Of a DNA stretch of 44,604 bases, positions 7,120-15,853 are shown piece by piece. The notes under the pieces are model-generated. The model was not told the origin of the DNA, searched no databases, and saw only the letters and a program-made list of their open reading frames with translations. The DNA is taken from the NCBI GenBank assembly GCA_017417055.1, contig JAFPZX010000062.1:1-44604 (forward strand), in the 5' to 3' direction. Numbering within the stretch: position 1 is the first letter of the stretch; the number at the start of each line of letters is the position of its first letter. The DNA comes from Anaerolineaceae bacterium (GTDB lineage: Bacteria; Chloroflexota; Anaerolineae; Anaerolineales; Anaerolineaceae). The translations under genes were made by a program, and so were the position numbers.

Positions 7120-8757
7120 ATGATATCAGCTAAAAGCAAAGAAGAATGGAAAGCGTTTTATAACGATATTTTACGAAAGCCGGCCTACTGGCTCTGTATT
7201 GCATTTATCACATTATTATCTTACTTATTTGACCTGACAAACCGGACCGTTGGCATTGATGACCTTGCCAGGGCAAAATATATCAAAGATGAACATCTTA
7301 TGTTTGCCGCAACAAGATGGGGAATTACGCTTTGGACCCGTTTGTTAACAAATTCGAAATTTGTGCCTTTTATTGACAAATATCTGGCGATTATTTTCTT
7401 TATTTTCAGTGCTTTATTATTTACGAGGATATTTTTTGTTTACATAAAAAATAACCCGTACAAACTTTTCTTTTGCACGCTTTTCAGCTGTCTGTTTATC
7501 TCCTACCCGTTGATCAATGAAATCTGGAACTACAATATGGTGAATTTTATAACGACGGGAAACGCGGTTTTATCTGCCCTCTGCATACTTCTTTTGCAGC
7601 ATAAACAAAAGATTTTCAGCAAAACAACCCTTCTTTGTTCCCTGATAATGACCATTCCCATGGCAAGTTATGAGTCATCTGTATTTCTGTATATCACTGT
7701 TGTGATTACACTGCTGCTGATGGATTGTCTTGTTTTTTCTGAAAAAAACTGGTTTACAAAGGGCTGCCGCTTTGCAATTCCGCTGGTTATCGCGTTACTC
7801 ATGCGTTATATTATCGGTTTCGCTATTATACGCTTATTACATTTGTCATACAGTCCTATTGGAGAAACCACTATTGCCTGGCTGCCTGACGTAAGCCTGA
7901 CAGAACAAATCAACTCGTTATTTTTTGAAACATTCATAAATTACTTTTTGAAAAGTCTGATTTACGAACCCATAGCAATCTTTGATATTTCGCTTATTCT
8001 TGCAACCATCAGCATCATCATTTTATCAGTCAAAAAGAAGAGTTTACTTAGTGTTCTTCTTTATTTTTTTCTGGTGATCTCGCTTTTTCTGCTTTCACTG
8101 ATTCAAGGGAAAGACATGCCATACAGAACAGCACAGACACTCCAGTTCTTTTGCCCGTTCTCCCTGACTTTGACAGCTTTTATGATTTCAATGATCAACA
8201 ATAAAATTTTTGTCAATATCTGTTTTGGCCTGCTCTGTTTTCTGTGTTACCGGCAGGGCGTTTTTATGAACAAATCACTGGCTCTGAATAACCAGCGATC
8301 GGATTATGAAGCTGCTATAGCCAAAAATATCGGTATCAAATTGATGGAATTTGATACATCAAAACCGGTTTATTTTGTCGGTAAAATAAGTTTAGGTGAA
8401 TTTGTAAATAGCCAAAATCGTCCAAATCTTTCAGAACGCGGTGGATATTTATATAAAAAATATGCAGAAACGAACGGTTTGCTAAGTAAAATTTATAATT
8501 TTATGAAGATATATAAATCTAATGTCAATTCAATTATAAATTGGAACAGATTTGGATTCGGTGAACAAAAAATGATGTATGAATACTTATCATATTATGG
8601 ATTTGATATTACAGCTGAGGATACTTTACAAGCAGAAGATTATGAATTTTATCTGCACCAGGCAATTGATAATAATATGAAACCGATGAGTGTTCTGGAT
8701 ATGGGCGATTATATTCTCGTTTATTTAGACGAAGATATTTATGTTAAGAATCCGTAA
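7120..8757 (+). CDS. GtrII-like polytopic membrane glucosyltransferase
   Basis: This 545-residue protein has about 11-12 hydrophobic segments. A short cytoplasmic N-terminus and first membrane segment are followed by an extracytoplasmic loop containing GIDDLARAKY. An acidic pair after the first helix is the expected metal/substrate site of GtrII-type (GT-C fold) enzymes, which transfer glucose from undecaprenyl-phosphate-glucose to surface polysaccharide. The C-terminal ~150 residues are soluble and probably outside the membrane. The neighbouring DPG-synthase-like gene would supply the lipid-linked glucose. GAGG precedes the ATG. AT-rich compared with the ABC operon. Substrate is inferred from family and context. 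Confidence 0.65.
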   Translation: MISAKSKEEWKAFYNDILRKPAYWLCIAFITLLSYLFDLTNRTVGIDDLARAKYIKDEHLMFAATRWGITLWTRLLTNSKFVPFIDKYLAIIFFIFSALLFTRIFFVYIKNNPYKLFFCTLFSCLFISYPLINEIWNYNMVNFITTGNAVLSALCILLLQHKQKIFSKTTLLCSLIMTIPMASYESSVFLYITVVITLLLMDCLVFSEKNWFTKGCRFAIPLVIALLMRYIIGFAIIRLLHLSYSPIGETTIAWLPDVSLTEQINSLFFETFINYFLKSLIYEPIAIFDISLILATISIIILSVKKKSLLSVLLYFFLVISLFLLSLIQGKDMPYRTAQTLQFFCPFSLTLTAFMISMINNKIFVNICFGLLCFLCYRQGVFMNKSLALNNQRSDYEAAIAKNIGIKLMEFDTSKPVYFVGKISLGEFVNSQNRPNLSERGGYLYKKYAETNGLLSKIYNFMKIYKSNVNSIINWNRFGFGEQKMMYEYLSYYGFDITAEDTLQAEDYEFYLHQAIDNNMKPMSVLDMGDYILVYLDEDIYVKNP

Positions 8758-8787
8758 TCATTATTTTACAGGTGGAAACCTCTCTAT

Positions 8788-9513
8788 TTACTGATACATC
8801 CCGGATCGATCGTTTTTCCTGACCTGCAGGATTTCCATCAGCATTTTTGGCACTGCACTCCATAACTTGATTTTGGAGTTTTCTTCATATTGAATCACAA
8901 CAGGAATTTCAGTAATTCGATAACCGAGCTTTTTCGCGATAAACAGAATTTCGGCATCAAACGCCCATCCATTGATGCGCTGCAAAGAAAAAATCTTTTC
9001 CGCAGCTTCTGCAGAAAAGCATTTAAACCCGCATTGCGTGTCACGAATACCCAGGTGAAGAATCATGTCAACAACAAAATTGAACACCCGGCTGGAAAGT
9101 CTGCGGATCAGCGGTTCGTCCTTTCGCACAGATCCTGCTGCTGTTCTGGACGCGATAGCAACCTGACAATCAGGCAGTTCGGGCGGAATAAATTTACTTA
9201 CCTCGGTAATCGGCATGGCAAAATCAACATCCGCAAACATCCGGTAAGAGCCGCATGCTTTCATCATTCCCCGTTTTACCGCATTTCCCTTCCCTGCTGA
9301 TTTTTCATAAACAGCCTGTACATATGGGTATTGATCCTGATACTCCGAAACCATTTCGTATGATTTATCCGTACAGCCATTCGCAACAAACAAAACTTCA
9401 ACAGAATACGGAACGGTATCAACAAAAGCTCTAATTTTGCTGATACTGTCAGGCAACCGCTTTTCTTCGTTATAAACAGGGATAATCAGGGACAAATGAA
9501 CTTTTTGACTCAT
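8788..9513 (-). CDS. GT2 polyprenyl-phosphate glucosyltransferase (DPG-synthase-like)
   Basis: This 241-residue cytoplasmic GT2 resembles dolichyl/undecaprenyl-phosphate glucosyltransferases (Alg5/GtrB type). It shows LSLIIPVYNEEKRLPDSI at the N-terminus, 'KGNAVKRGM', a DxD metal site in ADVDFAMP (D95, D97), then DTQCGFKCF and GWAFDAEILFIA, all hallmarks of this group. It lacks the C-terminal membrane helices of GtrB. The likely product is polyprenyl-phosphate glucose, the donor for GT-C enzymes such as its two neighbours. No Shine-Dalgarno is evident before the ATG. Convergent with the GtrII-like gene; 72 bases after the large membrane protein, so the two are probably co-transcribed. Confidence 0.82.
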   Translation of the reverse strand: MSQKVHLSLIIPVYNEEKRLPDSISKIRAFVDTVPYSVEVLFVANGCTDKSYEMVSEYQDQYPYVQAVYEKSAGKGNAVKRGMMKACGSYRMFADVDFAMPITEVSKFIPPELPDCQVAIASRTAAGSVRKDEPLIRRLSSRVFNFVVDMILHLGIRDTQCGFKCFSAEAAEKIFSLQRINGWAFDAEILFIAKKLGYRITEIPVVIQYEENSKIKLWSAVPKMLMEILQVRKNDRSGMYQ

Positions 9514-9585
9514 AGTTTTATAATTTTATCATTAATTGATTTCATTCAGAATCGCATTGTTCAGTAATTCATACCTTATAACTAT

Positions 9586-11874
9586 TCAACGTGCTGCTGC
9601 CGGCGCAAAAGCATTGATACGTTTTTTCCAAACCACATATCCAGCCGCAAGAAGGATCACGCTGACGGCAGAAATCAGCAGCGCAGCACGCCAGGAGGCA
9701 GGGTCCCGGAAAGCAACGGTGATCGTTCCGTCAAAACTATCCGGCACATCAAAGGTGATCACATTCTGCACTCCGGAGGAAAGAGGAAATTCATTCCCGT
9801 CCTCATCCACCGCATGATAGCCCTTGTAATTAAATATCGGCACGATCACATGATGTACCTCATGGCTGTCATCCGCGCGGGCGTACATCTTCAAACTGTA
9901 GGAATTGCGGGAAAACAGGTCCAGAGCAGCCATATGCTCGCCTTCGATCACATTGGCCTTGATGCCAATATCATATCCCTGAATCAAGTCATATTCTTTC
10001 GTCCCTTCCAGCAGGTACATCGTACCGGTCAGCTCAGCCTGCAGAGAGGATGTATCATAGATCCAGCGGATCTCACCGGAATTCATCACATTTCCGGTGA
10101 ACCAGCACATCATCAGCACAGCGCACGCGGCAAGCGCCCATCGAACCTTAACAAAATCATAATCACGCAGCAGCTGACCGGCGAGCAGCGTCTCGAACAG
10201 CACCGCAAAGGACAAAAACCGCCACGGGAACTGAATGGTGGAAAGGGTATGCCAGAATTTGGAATGGATGATCAAATGGTTCCAGGGGAAAACGTCCGTG
10301 GAAAGCAGCATTGCGAGAGCAGAGAAAAACAGCAGAAAGTCATACTGTTTTTTCCGCGGATCATACAGCCGCAGGCCCAAGGCGATCACAAACACGATCA
10401 TCAGCGGGAAACCGGGGGTAAACTGGGACCGCCCCACCACAAAATAATCGGAACTTCCGTTAAGATTCTGAGAAAAGGCGAAAAACTGGGCGGGCGAAAC
10501 ACCGCGCAGCTGGATGAAATAATTATTTTGGTCAGTGGAAATCAGCGAAGGAACATTCAGGTGATAGTCAAAGAGCGGCACAAGGAAATAGAGATTCACG
10601 GCAATCGTGAAAATAACTGCCAGCACCAATGCCGTGAACGTTTCTTTCCGGAAAGTCATTTTCCACTTCAGAAGACAGAAGATCCCCAGGAAGAAAGCGA
10701 AAAGGATGGTTGTCAGGATATGGGAACCGATAATGCCGCTCATCGCTGCGGTCAGGATCAGAGCGTTGCGGAAAATCTTTTTGTAATCTGCTTCCCGGGC
10801 AGAAAACATCCAATAAACCGCCAGCGCTGCCAAAGGCAGGAATGCCTGCGCCGTATATTCCCCGACAGCTGCGCGTTCATAAACGTTCAGGATCCGGTAG
10901 GAGGCCGTAGTATAAAGCAGCGTCAGCACCATCCCGCTCTTTTTGCTGCGGAAGATCCTGCTAAAGGAAACGTACGCAATCAGAACCGTCAGAAAATTGA
11001 TGCTGAACGCATAGATCTTATAAGCCGCGTTGACAGAAAACCCAAGCAGCCTCAGCAAGGCCGGGAAATAGAGAAAGATATCGTTGTAATAGATGGAAAA
11101 GGGATAGCCAAGCCCGTAATGGCAGATCGAAGAGATACGGGCCGGGAACTGTCCCGAACGGAGTGCCTGTACGATTGCCTCGATCCGCAGGTAGTGTACT
11201 TCCAAATCATCCGAATCCTGATGTCCGCGGAATGCCAGCGGCAGCGAGATGAGCAGCGCGATCCCTGCGAGAGCAAGAACCACCCGCCGCTGCTTTAAAG
11301 GCAGCGCGGAAACAGCAAAACAGGCATCCAAAATCAGCAATGCCGCCAGAACTTCGGTAAGGATCCGTTTGTTCCGGTTATTGTTCGGCGTGATAGAAAT
11401 CGAATTCACGCGGAAGTTCCCATAGCCGCTGTAGCGGATGATCAGCTGGAAACGGTTGAGATTTTCGGAACACTCAAATTGATAAACGACATGGTCCGCA
11501 TGCCAGTTCAGGATCCCTTCGGAAGAAGTGACCAGATGATGATCCTCTCCCGCAGCAGTAGCATAAACCTTCTGACTGGCATCAGCTTCATAATTTACAG
11601 AAACGGAATAAGAACCCTTCGGCAACTCACCGTACGGCCCCCAGATCAGGTTAATGGGTGTGCCGGAATCCACATAAGATTCATCGACATAAAGAGAAGC
11701 GCCGTCAAATGCGGCATAGGAAACCTTCCAGTCAGCGATGTCGGAAAGGGTATATCCGACGGGTTTCAAATTCCTATGCGCATAAAGAAACCAGGCAAAG
11801 GCCAAAAGAATGATAAGAATATTCAACGCCGCCAGGGCAATAATTTTTTTACGCTTGCTCAACATGCCTTTCAC
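9586..11874 (-). CDS. Large membrane protein, PTPS-related/GT-C-like
   Basis: This 762-residue protein has an N-terminal membrane helix, an extracytoplasmic beta-rich domain (about 35-180), then 10 or more membrane helices, a further soluble domain and a final helix. The segment 'GHQDSDDLEVHYLRIEAIV', 'GQFPARIS' and 'HYGLGYPFSIYY' matches the membrane family misleadingly named 6-pyruvoyl-tetrahydropterin-synthase-related (YfhO-like, GT-C-like), thought to transfer sugars from polyprenyl carriers. The start is GTG at 11874 with GAGGAAGG eight bases upstream; an in-frame ATG at 11865 is less well supported. The upstream flank carries the inverted repeat at 11920. Function inferred from fold and neighbours. 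Confidence 0.7.
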   Translation of the reverse strand: MKGMLSKRKKIIALAALNILIILLAFAWFLYAHRNLKPVGYTLSDIADWKVSYAAFDGASLYVDESYVDSGTPINLIWGPYGELPKGSYSVSVNYEADASQKVYATAAGEDHHLVTSSEGILNWHADHVVYQFECSENLNRFQLIIRYSGYGNFRVNSISITPNNNRNKRILTEVLAALLILDACFAVSALPLKQRRVVLALAGIALLISLPLAFRGHQDSDDLEVHYLRIEAIVQALRSGQFPARISSICHYGLGYPFSIYYNDIFLYFPALLRLLGFSVNAAYKIYAFSINFLTVLIAYVSFSRIFRSKKSGMVLTLLYTTASYRILNVYERAAVGEYTAQAFLPLAALAVYWMFSAREADYKKIFRNALILTAAMSGIIGSHILTTILFAFFLGIFCLLKWKMTFRKETFTALVLAVIFTIAVNLYFLVPLFDYHLNVPSLISTDQNNYFIQLRGVSPAQFFAFSQNLNGSSDYFVVGRSQFTPGFPLMIVFVIALGLRLYDPRKKQYDFLLFFSALAMLLSTDVFPWNHLIIHSKFWHTLSTIQFPWRFLSFAVLFETLLAGQLLRDYDFVKVRWALAACAVLMMCWFTGNVMNSGEIRWIYDTSSLQAELTGTMYLLEGTKEYDLIQGYDIGIKANVIEGEHMAALDLFSRNSYSLKMYARADDSHEVHHVIVPIFNYKGYHAVDEDGNEFPLSSGVQNVITFDVPDSFDGTITVAFRDPASWRAALLISAVSVILLAAGYVVWKKRINAFAPAAAR

Positions 11875-11919
11875 AATATCGACCTTCCTCTGATAGTTTT
11901 TTGGTAATTGTTCAGCACC

Positions 11920-12035
11920 GAGTCAAGCGACCTGTTTTCGTTGACTCAGACTTGAGCGAAGCTCCTGCTCCGAATAAAAATCGGGCGAAGCCCGTACCTT
12001 GCGGAGCAGGTTTTACAGAACAGGCTGCATTGACT
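11920..12035 (-). repeat. Flanking repeat, right copy (inverted)
   Basis: Positions 11920-11957 are the reverse complement of 6971-7010 with few changes. The 47-bp palindromic block (11964-12010) sits inside this copy, splitting off the agtcaatgca segment (12021-12035). In the left copy that block lies outside, so it appears to have moved independently. Confidence 0.65.
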
Positions 12036-12042
12036 CATTATC

Positions 12043-12106
12043 GGGGACTGTCCCCCACCCCTTCAGGCTGCTGCAGTGGGGACAGTCCCATAAAGGGACA
12101 GTCCCC
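12043..12106. repeat. REP-like palindrome, one half and one full copy
   Basis: A half unit GGGGACTGTCCCCC (12043-12056) is followed by a full 29-bp palindrome with core CATAAA (12078-12106), built as GGGGACAGTCCC-core-GGGACAGTCCCC. Other copies are at 24670, 24725, 39433 and 42018. Confidence 0.8.
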
Positions 12107-12227
12107 GATTGCTTAACGCCCATTATACCGTATTTCTCTGTTGGCCGCCCTTCCGCTTCCAAATCATGGTCTTTCACCGTTCCCGGCGATATCCGGATGT
12201 ACATCTGGAATATGCTCACCCTCGGTA

Positions 12228-13097
12228 TTACGGCTGGCTCACATAATACCGGCCGTCATTCATGACCAACAGACCGTCTTCAAAATCAACATTCCCCAAA
12301 AGTCTGACATCCGCGTCAAGGAAAGAATAACTTTCCCCACCGCCGGAGGAACTCACGCAGTCAGCTTTCCCGATCACCTCACCATTACGAATCAAATTCC
12401 GCAGCGCATCTTTCTCCTCATCACTCAACTCAATAGGGATCGGCCCTTCCTCACAATCCATCTGAAAAGCCGCGATTTCCGCGTTCATGACTATTTCCAC
12501 GTCAAACCCCGCGAATTCCATAAGCGGCACAGGCTGGAAGCCTTCCGGACCCAGTCCGGGATCATAAGCATCTGACGGCACACCGGGGAAAAGGCTGCGC
12601 AGCCGCTTATAAAGAGCCTGCGCGTTTGGGTCGGTATTTTCAAACAGAACCTCACCGGACATGCCGAGCAGGATCGTTTCCGCTTCACCATCCCGTGAAT
12701 ACCGCACCGAACAGCTTTCTTCCGTTCCGCCGTCAAGAATATTGGTATATGTGGGGATATATTCCTGTTTTTCCACTGCGGAAATCAGACTTTTGAGTAC
12801 AAAAAGATCATCAGAATTCAGCGTACTTTCCTCATTGAATTTCTCTGTCTGAGAGAGATATTCCAGTTGTTCACCACTTTCAGAAGGCCAGCCCGCTTCG
12901 GAATAAACGCCGCTGAGCGTCCGGACAACACCCGCTTCGTCCACGCTCCCGATTTCAATGCGGTCATCCTCGCCGATCTGCCGGTACCAGGTGTAAAGAA
13001 TGATCCGCGGTTCGGAAGACTCCGCCGCAGCGATGATTTCCATCGATACAGAGCTGATTAGACAAAACAGCAAAAAAACAAATAAAAATTTTCTCAC
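12228..13097 (-). CDS. Secreted protein of unknown function
   Basis: This 289-residue protein has a clear signal peptide (MRKFLFVFLLFCLISSVSMEIIAAA, cleavage near residue 25). No family is recognised. The mature part is acidic, with RIILYTWYRQIGEDDRIEIG near the start and no obvious catalytic motif. Three Cys (EESCSVRY, MDCEEG, ADCVSSS) are far apart. It stands alone, transcribed away from the tRNA, and its upstream flank is a family-A repeat. Probably exported. Confidence 0.7.
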   Translation of the reverse strand: MRKFLFVFLLFCLISSVSMEIIAAAESSEPRIILYTWYRQIGEDDRIEIGSVDEAGVVRTLSGVYSEAGWPSESGEQLEYLSQTEKFNEESTLNSDDLFVLKSLISAVEKQEYIPTYTNILDGGTEESCSVRYSRDGEAETILLGMSGEVLFENTDPNAQALYKRLRSLFPGVPSDAYDPGLGPEGFQPVPLMEFAGFDVEIVMNAEIAAFQMDCEEGPIPIELSDEEKDALRNLIRNGEVIGKADCVSSSGGGESYSFLDADVRLLGNVDFEDGLLVMNDGRYYVSQP

Positions 13098-13120
13098 AAT
13101 GATCTCTCCTTATGAAAACA

Positions 13121-13200
13121 GGGAAGCACTGATTCATTCAGGTTCAGGGACAGTTTTGCGCAAAGCACAGAACTGTCCTCCCACATTCACCGAAATTCCT
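13121..13200. repeat. Family-A MITE-like element, degenerate copy
   Basis: The left end GGAAGCACTGATTCATTCAG and interior GGGACAGTTTTGCGCAAAGC...AGAACTGTCCTCCC match the elements at 16973, 18639 and 21528. The right terminal repeat is eroded and runs into a family-B element. Confidence 0.7.
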
Positions 13201-13201
13201 G

Positions 13202-13290
13202 TGAATTTAGAGCACACCGTGATCTGCCTTTTTGCTGCCGCGCAGCCGACACCAAAAGACTGCACTTTGTGTGCGAGCTCCGAAATTCAT
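13202..13290. repeat. Family-B MITE-like element
   Basis: Ends are TGAATTTAGAGC and GCTCCGAAATTCA; the right interior has GACTGCACTTTGTGTGCGAG. Related copies are at 28984 and 30300. Each copy adjoins a family-A terminal repeat or element. Confidence 0.65.
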
Positions 13291-13296
13291 TATAAA

Positions 13297-13322
13297 ACAA
13301 AAACCGCCCGAAAAAGGCGGCT
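13297..13322 (-). terminator. Intrinsic terminator after tRNA-Ser
   Basis: On the minus strand a CCGCC...GGCGG stem with a TTTTTCGG-type loop is followed by a T run. It begins about five bases after the tRNA 3' end. Confidence 0.75.
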
Positions 13323-13326
13323 TGAG

Positions 13327-13415
13327 CGGAGAGGGGGGGATTCGAACCCCCGAATGAGTATTACCCCATTAACCACTTAGCAGGCGGTCCCGTTCAACCA
13401 CTCCGGCACCTCCCC
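13327..13415 (-). tRNA. tRNA-Ser (anticodon GCU)
   Basis: The 89-nt cloverleaf has acceptor stem GGGGAGG/CCTCTCC with one G-U pair, discriminator G, anticodon stem ACCGC/GTGGT with loop CTGCTAA (anticodon GCT), a long variable arm typical of tRNA-Ser, and T stem GGGGG/CCCCC with loop TTCGAAT. CCA is not encoded. A TATAAT box lies 12 bases upstream (13428-13433) and a terminator follows. Confidence 0.95.
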
Positions 13416-13483
13416 GAACACTGCTTTATTATAAACGATTTTTAAAAAAATGAGGGATTTTTCATAAAAAGTGACAAATTTTA

Positions 13484-13508
13484 AAATAAGAAGTAAGAAA
13501 TAAGAAGT
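13484..13508. repeat. Short heptamer tract (GAAGTAA type)
   Basis: Units AAATAAG-AAGTAAG-AAATAAG-AAGT keep a 7-bp phase. Shortest of the tracts. Confidence 0.5.
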
Positions 13509-13562
13509 GTTATACGATGCCTCACTCTGTACGTTTATAACCTATGATTTGTAATGTTGACC

Positions 13563-13609
13563 GTAACTGTTCAGAAGAGGCCGCGTTGGCTCAGGTTCTG
13601 AACAGTTAC
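13563..13609. repeat. 14-bp perfect inverted repeat (GTAACTGTTCAGAA)
   Basis: Arms 13563-13576 and 13596-13609 are perfect complements around a 19-base loop. The CTGTTCAGAA end is shared with the element at 1196. It lies just beyond the stop of the Rpn-type gene and could also act as an mRNA 3' hairpin, though no T tract follows. Confidence 0.7.
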
Positions 13610-13620
13610 CGGGATAGAAA

Positions 13621-14607
13621 TTAAAGGTTTTGTATTTCAGATTCCGGGAGACCGGTATATTTGGAAATCAGTACGGGGTCCATTCCATCCGCTTTCATCC
13701 GCCGGGCATCTTCAAGATGAGCATTCCTCAGCCCATCTTCTTTGCCTCGTTTGAAGCCTCGTTTTTCACCTCGTTTTTCACCTCTTTTTTCACCTCTTTT
13801 TTCACCTCTTTTTTCACCTCTTTTTTCACCTCGTTTTTCACCTCGTTTTTCAGCCCTCGTTTCAGCAAGTGACATTCTGAAGGCTTCTTCCCGTTTGGCG
13901 TCCTGATCCATTTGATAACGTCTTACCAACAGCGGATCATTGATAGCGATATTGTATTGTTTCGCAAAATTTAACATTCCTTCTGTCATAGCCGCCAGTT
14001 CCTCCATTTCCTCTTTATTTTTATAACCCCTGTCCAGTAAATATAACCATGTCAAAAACAAATCATCCTTCACCGACGCTAAGGTTTTGTGATTCTTCCG
14101 AAACGCCGGCATTTGGATATGATACATTTTGAATACATCCGTCGCCTGTTCCTTACGGTCATTTTCATAGACCATGATCACAGGCTCTACCACATTGTCA
14201 TGATCCTCCCGGATATAAAAATCCACAATATTGATCACCCGCACCGGCGGCATTTTATCATAGGTCAGACCGGATTCAAACTCGTTCGTCGCCAGTTTCC
14301 CACCGTAAAAGAACGAGCGCTCATTCACATAGTCCTTTTCGATCTGCACTTCAATATCAAATATCCGCCCTGATTTTGCCCGAACCCGCACGTCCAGCCG
14401 TCCGTATTTCTGCCCGACGCTTTCCGATATCAGCGGATATTCGCTCATCATGCTGATGATTTCTTCAATTGGTTCTTCTCCCACATGAACCAGGATCGCA
14501 TTCAAAAACTCCAGCATGGCCTGCCCTGATTTTTCCTCGCTTTGAAAGATACAGGAAAAAACCAGATTATTCAGTGGGCTTAATCGAACAATCTTTTTCT
14601 TTTCCAT
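13621..14607 (-). CDS. Rpn/PD-(D/E)XK nuclease-family protein with EKRG repeats
   Basis: This 328-residue protein belongs to the Rpn family (often annotated as PD-(D/E)XK 'transposase'). It has SPLNNLVFSCIF near the N-terminus, then catalytic-type Asp72 (YGRLDVRVRA) and Glu86-x-Gln88 (FDIEVQIEKD). The family includes DNA endonucleases that promote RecA-independent recombination in E. coli. The C-terminal third carries eight tandem EKRG units, then FKRGKEDG, then a short helical end found in many members. The start at ATG 14607 is preferred over 14619 because GGAG lies six bases upstream. No transposon ends or partner genes are seen. Confidence 0.82.
   Translation of the reverse strand: MEKKKIVRLSPLNNLVFSCIFQSEEKSGQAMLEFLNAILVHVGEEPIEEIISMMSEYPLISESVGQKYGRLDVRVRAKSGRIFDIEVQIEKDYVNERSFFYGGKLATNEFESGLTYDKMPPVRVINIVDFYIREDHDNVVEPVIMVYENDRKEQATDVFKMYHIQMPAFRKNHKTLASVKDDLFLTWLYLLDRGYKNKEEMEELAAMTEGMLNFAKQYNIAINDPLLVRRYQMDQDAKREEAFRMSLAETRAEKRGEKRGEKRGEKRGEKRGEKRGEKRGEKRGFKRGKEDGLRNAHLEDARRMKADGMDPVLISKYTGLPESEIQNL
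13757..13852 (-). repeat. Eight 12-bp in-frame tandem repeats (EKRG)
   Basis: Eight units encode Glu-Lys-Arg-Gly within the Rpn-type gene; Arg is CGA in the outer units and AGA in the four inner ones. A unit gain or loss changes length by four residues without a frameshift. Confidence 0.9.
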
Positions 14608-14700
14608 GAAACGCTCCATTTTTTATTCATCTTAAAGCATACCATGAATCAGTGGTATTTTCAATAGGCAAGTCGACACAAAAACAAAATTACACGGCAC

Positions 14701-14721
14701 GGATTAATCAGCGTTTCTTTA
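14701..14721 (-). repeat. Solo family-A terminal repeat providing a stop codon
   Basis: The minus-strand sequence AAGAAACGCTGATTAATCC overlaps the 3' end of the GT2 gene and supplies its last codons (AAA CGC TGA). Confidence 0.75.
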
Positions 14722-15853
14722 GAACTGTGACATTGCAGCTGAAATGATGAATCTTCCGGTAAACCGGTTTCAAGAAATCTTTCGTCAAATATGGAATTTC
14801 ATTCGGATGCCGAACAGCGAAGGCCAGGCGGCGGAGATGAATATCAAGATAATCCTTGCGTCCCGGCTTAACAAACGGCGCAGCGAAAGGCCGTTTTTCA
14901 ATATTTTCACCGTATTTAACCAGTCCCCGAAGAACCAGATTCTTTTTTATGTCATTATCGAGCAGCGGACAGTGTTCAACCTGTTCGCGAAGTTCCTGCA
15001 AAAATAACTTTGCGGATTCTTTTTGCCCCGGGAAACGCCTTATATAGGCATGCAGCCGAAGAAAAAAAAGCACCTGATAAATAATATATTTCTTCGTGTA
15101 AGTATCATGATCCCGTTTGAGCAGTAATTCCAGGCAGGTTCGAAACACTTTCAGTCTGTCAAAAAGCCGCACATCCGAATAGGTCCTTGTGAGGGAGTCC
15201 TTTCTGTAAACGAGGTGATATGATTCAGGTGCGTCACAAATTCCAAAAGATGCATTGCTCAGCCCAAGAAGAAACAGATAATACATATCTTCACTATATC
15301 GCGTATCTCCATATTTTATACCCTGCTCCAGGATCAATTTCCGGCGGACAAGCATACTTTGATGCTCTCTCTTGAAAACCATATAAAGCGGATATCCTTT
15401 TGCCAGCCTATCTTGAATTTCCCGGTTCAATTTGCTTTTTTCTGAAATTCCCAGCTCCGGGATGTCAAGAACAAAACTGCCTTTGACAATATCCAGATTT
15501 TTTTCGGCAGCGTATTGATAAAGCGCTTCGAGAAAATGATGGTCTATAAAATCATCCGGATCAACGCACAGGATATATTCTCCCCGGGCGGCTTCAATGC
15601 CCCGGTTCCGGGAAAGACCTGGGCCCATATTTTCCGGATTTTCCAGGATGCGGATGCGAGGGTCTTCGGCTGCCGCTGCCCGTATCTTTTCCATGGCATC
15701 GTCTGTTCCCCGGTCATCCACAAAAATCATTTCGATATCTTTCAATGTCTGGCTGCGCAATGACTCTATGCAGCGGTCAATACCCGGTCCGGGATTCCAT
15801 ACCGGCAGGATCACGGAAATGATAATGTTTTTTGCAAATAGTCCATCCATCAT
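14708..15853 (-). CDS. GT2 glycosyltransferase (array member E)
   Basis: This 381-residue protein has an N-terminal GT-A domain: ISVILPVWNPGPGIDRCIES, MIFVDDRGTDDAM, 'NPENMGPGLSRNRGIEAARG' and the DxD-type site CVDPDDFID. The C-terminal half is helical and specific to this array (ends near 'PYLTKDFLKPVYRKIHHF'). It is closest to the frameshifted gene at 24757-25931, sharing the motif RGLVKYGEN. It overlaps the upstream GT2 stop by 4 bases, so translation is coupled. Its stop codon falls in a family-A repeat end. Likely adds a sugar to a surface polysaccharide; donor and acceptor unknown. Confidence 0.85.
   Translation of the reverse strand: MMDGLFAKNIIISVILPVWNPGPGIDRCIESLRSQTLKDIEMIFVDDRGTDDAMEKIRAAAAEDPRIRILENPENMGPGLSRNRGIEAARGEYILCVDPDDFIDHHFLEALYQYAAEKNLDIVKGSFVLDIPELGISEKSKLNREIQDRLAKGYPLYMVFKREHQSMLVRRKLILEQGIKYGDTRYSEDMYYLFLLGLSNASFGICDAPESYHLVYRKDSLTRTYSDVRLFDRLKVFRTCLELLLKRDHDTYTKKYIIYQVLFFLRLHAYIRRFPGQKESAKLFLQELREQVEHCPLLDNDIKKNLVLRGLVKYGENIEKRPFAAPFVKPGRKDYLDIHLRRLAFAVRHPNEIPYLTKDFLKPVYRKIHHFSCNVTVLKKR

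Noticed and set aside
9814-11298. Long open frame (494 codons) antisense to the PTPS-related membrane gene
   Set aside because: It has no domain pattern and no ribosome site, and its composition is the complement of a membrane protein. The sense frame has clear family motifs.
11999-12227. Small frames around the REP-like palindromes
   Set aside because: They consist mostly of palindromic repeat sequence and occur on both strands.
13757-13852. Possible CRISPR or VNTR of unknown type
   Set aside because: It is a coding 12-bp repeat in frame with a recognisable gene.
13621-14607. Rpn-type gene as an active insertion sequence
   Set aside because: No terminal inverted repeats or target duplication are seen around it, despite the transposase label common for this family.
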